This document shows positions 12,241-12,743 of a DNA stretch of 12,743 nucleotides, in pieces. Numbering within the stretch: position 1 is the first letter of the stretch; each line of letters opens with the position of its first letter. The notes below the pieces were generated by a model, which was not told the DNA's origin, did no database searches, and saw only the letters and a program-made list of their open reading frames with translations. Source of the stretch: JBBKWQ01 sp037969115 (GTDB lineage: Bacteria; Actinomycetota; Acidimicrobiia; Acidimicrobiales; Ilumatobacteraceae); contig JBBKWQ010000170.1 in the NCBI GenBank assembly GCA_037969115.1, forward strand, positions 1 through 12,743, written 5' to 3'. The translations under genes and the position numbers were made by a program.

Positions 12241-12743
12241 ATGACAGTTGAACATGTGGACGTGCTCGTCGTCGGCGCCGGCATCTCGGGAATCGGTGCG
12301 GGCTACCACCTCCAGCGGTCGTGCCCCGATCGATCTTTCGCGATTCTCGAAGGACGTGACGACCTCGGCGGCACATGGGACCTGTTCCGTTACCCGGGCG
12401 TCAGGTCCGACAGCGACATGCACACGTTGGGGTACAGCTTCAAGCCATGGAAGGCCGAGAAGGCGATCGCCGACGGCCCGTCGATCCTGGCGTACCTCCG
12501 CGAGACGGCATCCGAGTTCGATATCGAACGCCACATCCGATTCGGACATCTCGTGACGTTGGCCGAGTGGTCGAGCGATGACTCCACCTGGACGGTCGCC
12601 GCCAGTCGCAAAACCGGAGACGGAGACACCCGCGAGACCGTCACACTCACCTGCAACTTCTTGTTCATGTGCTCGGGGTACTACTCGTACAAGGGAGGCT
12701 ACGACCCCGACTTCACCGGTCGCGACCGGTTCCAGGGTCCGAT
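12241..12743 (+). CDS. ethA: EthA-type Baeyer-Villiger flavin monooxygenase (3' end missing)
   Basis: N-terminal 167 codons of an FAD- and NADPH-dependent monooxygenase; the rest lies beyond the right edge. The FAD Rossmann motif GAGISG (12-17) ends in the ribose-binding acid of AILE (Glu37). GGTWDLFRYPGVRSDSDM (43-60) and FLFMCSGYYSYKGGYDPDF near the cut match the Mycobacterium EthA subgroup closely, by memory of that sequence. EthA-like enzymes oxidise ketones to esters or S-oxygenate thiocarbonyl compounds. In mycobacteria ethA is divergent from the TetR repressor ethR; here the divergent neighbour is a DUF3499 gene, so that control is not visible. The NADPH-binding motif and the FxGxxxHxxxW fingerprint are outside the window and cannot be checked. 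Confidence 0.93.
   Translation, partial: MTVEHVDVLVVGAGISGIGAGYHLQRSCPDRSFAILEGRDDLGGTWDLFRYPGVRSDSDMHTLGYSFKPWKAEKAIADGPSILAYLRETASEFDIERHIRFGHLVTLAEWSSDDSTWTVAASRKTGDGDTRETVTLTCNFLFMCSGYYSYKGGYDPDFTGRDRFQGP

Noticed and set aside
1..12743. Defence system, mobile element, prophage or CRISPR array
   Set aside because: No integrase, transposase, direct-repeat array, toxin-antitoxin pair or defence domain was seen. Every gene of recognisable family is metabolic, housekeeping or cell envelope.

Overview
The window is high-GC, densely packed bacterial chromosome and reads as actinobacterial. A mycothiol synthase (mshD) and a DUF3499 gene are both markers of that phylum. Many start sites sit 6-8 bases after a TANNNT box with no ribosome binding site, the actinobacterial leaderless pattern. 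HisA is of the ordinary type rather than the dual HisA/TrpF enzyme PriA, and an LvaA-like phosphotransferase is paired with a DUF6285 gene. Together these fit a deep-branching class such as Acidimicrobiia (Ilumatobacter-like) better than Streptomyces or Mycobacterium. The lineage is inferred; there is no rRNA to settle it. No tRNA, rRNA, CRISPR, insertion sequence, phage gene or plasmid function was found, and no stretch above about 130 bases lacks a gene.

Layout. Bases 1-2788 (minus strand) carry a translationally coupled histidine cluster in transcription order hisC-hisB-hisH-hisA, with hisA cut by the left edge. A small divergent gene of unknown function (2876-3097, plus) follows. It meets nth (endonuclease III, 3107-3751, minus) tail to tail. 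nth shares a 34-bp divergent promoter region with a plus-strand run of mshD, an M3 oligoendopeptidase F-type peptidase and rlmN (3786-7622). Tail to tail with rlmN come three minus-strand genes: a secreted coiled-coil M23 murein peptidase (8990-10309), an APH-fold phosphotransferase (7978-8928) and a DUF6285 protein (7637-7981), the last two overlapping as ATGA. Divergent from the M23 gene is a lone ABC ATPase (10348-11172). Its 3' end overlaps that of an SRPBCC/cyclase-like gene, which lies just downstream of the DUF3499 gene (minus). At the right edge an EthA-type Baeyer-Villiger flavin monooxygenase starts on the plus strand and is cut.

How the genes fit together. hisCBHA supplies four steps or subunits of histidine synthesis; hisD and hisF must lie elsewhere or beyond the edge. 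mshD makes the last step of mycothiol synthesis, and its promoter is back to back with that of a base-excision repair glycosylase. The APH/DUF6285 pair resembles the LvaA/LvaB kinase pair that phosphorylates 4-hydroxyacyl-CoA. Most of the rest is housekeeping. I do not see a clearly new defence, mobile or biosynthetic system. The most notable signals are the repeated leaderless promoter architecture, the mutually exclusive nth/mshD promoters, the coupled kinase/DUF6285 module, and a conserved-looking C-terminal motif on the DUF3499 protein.
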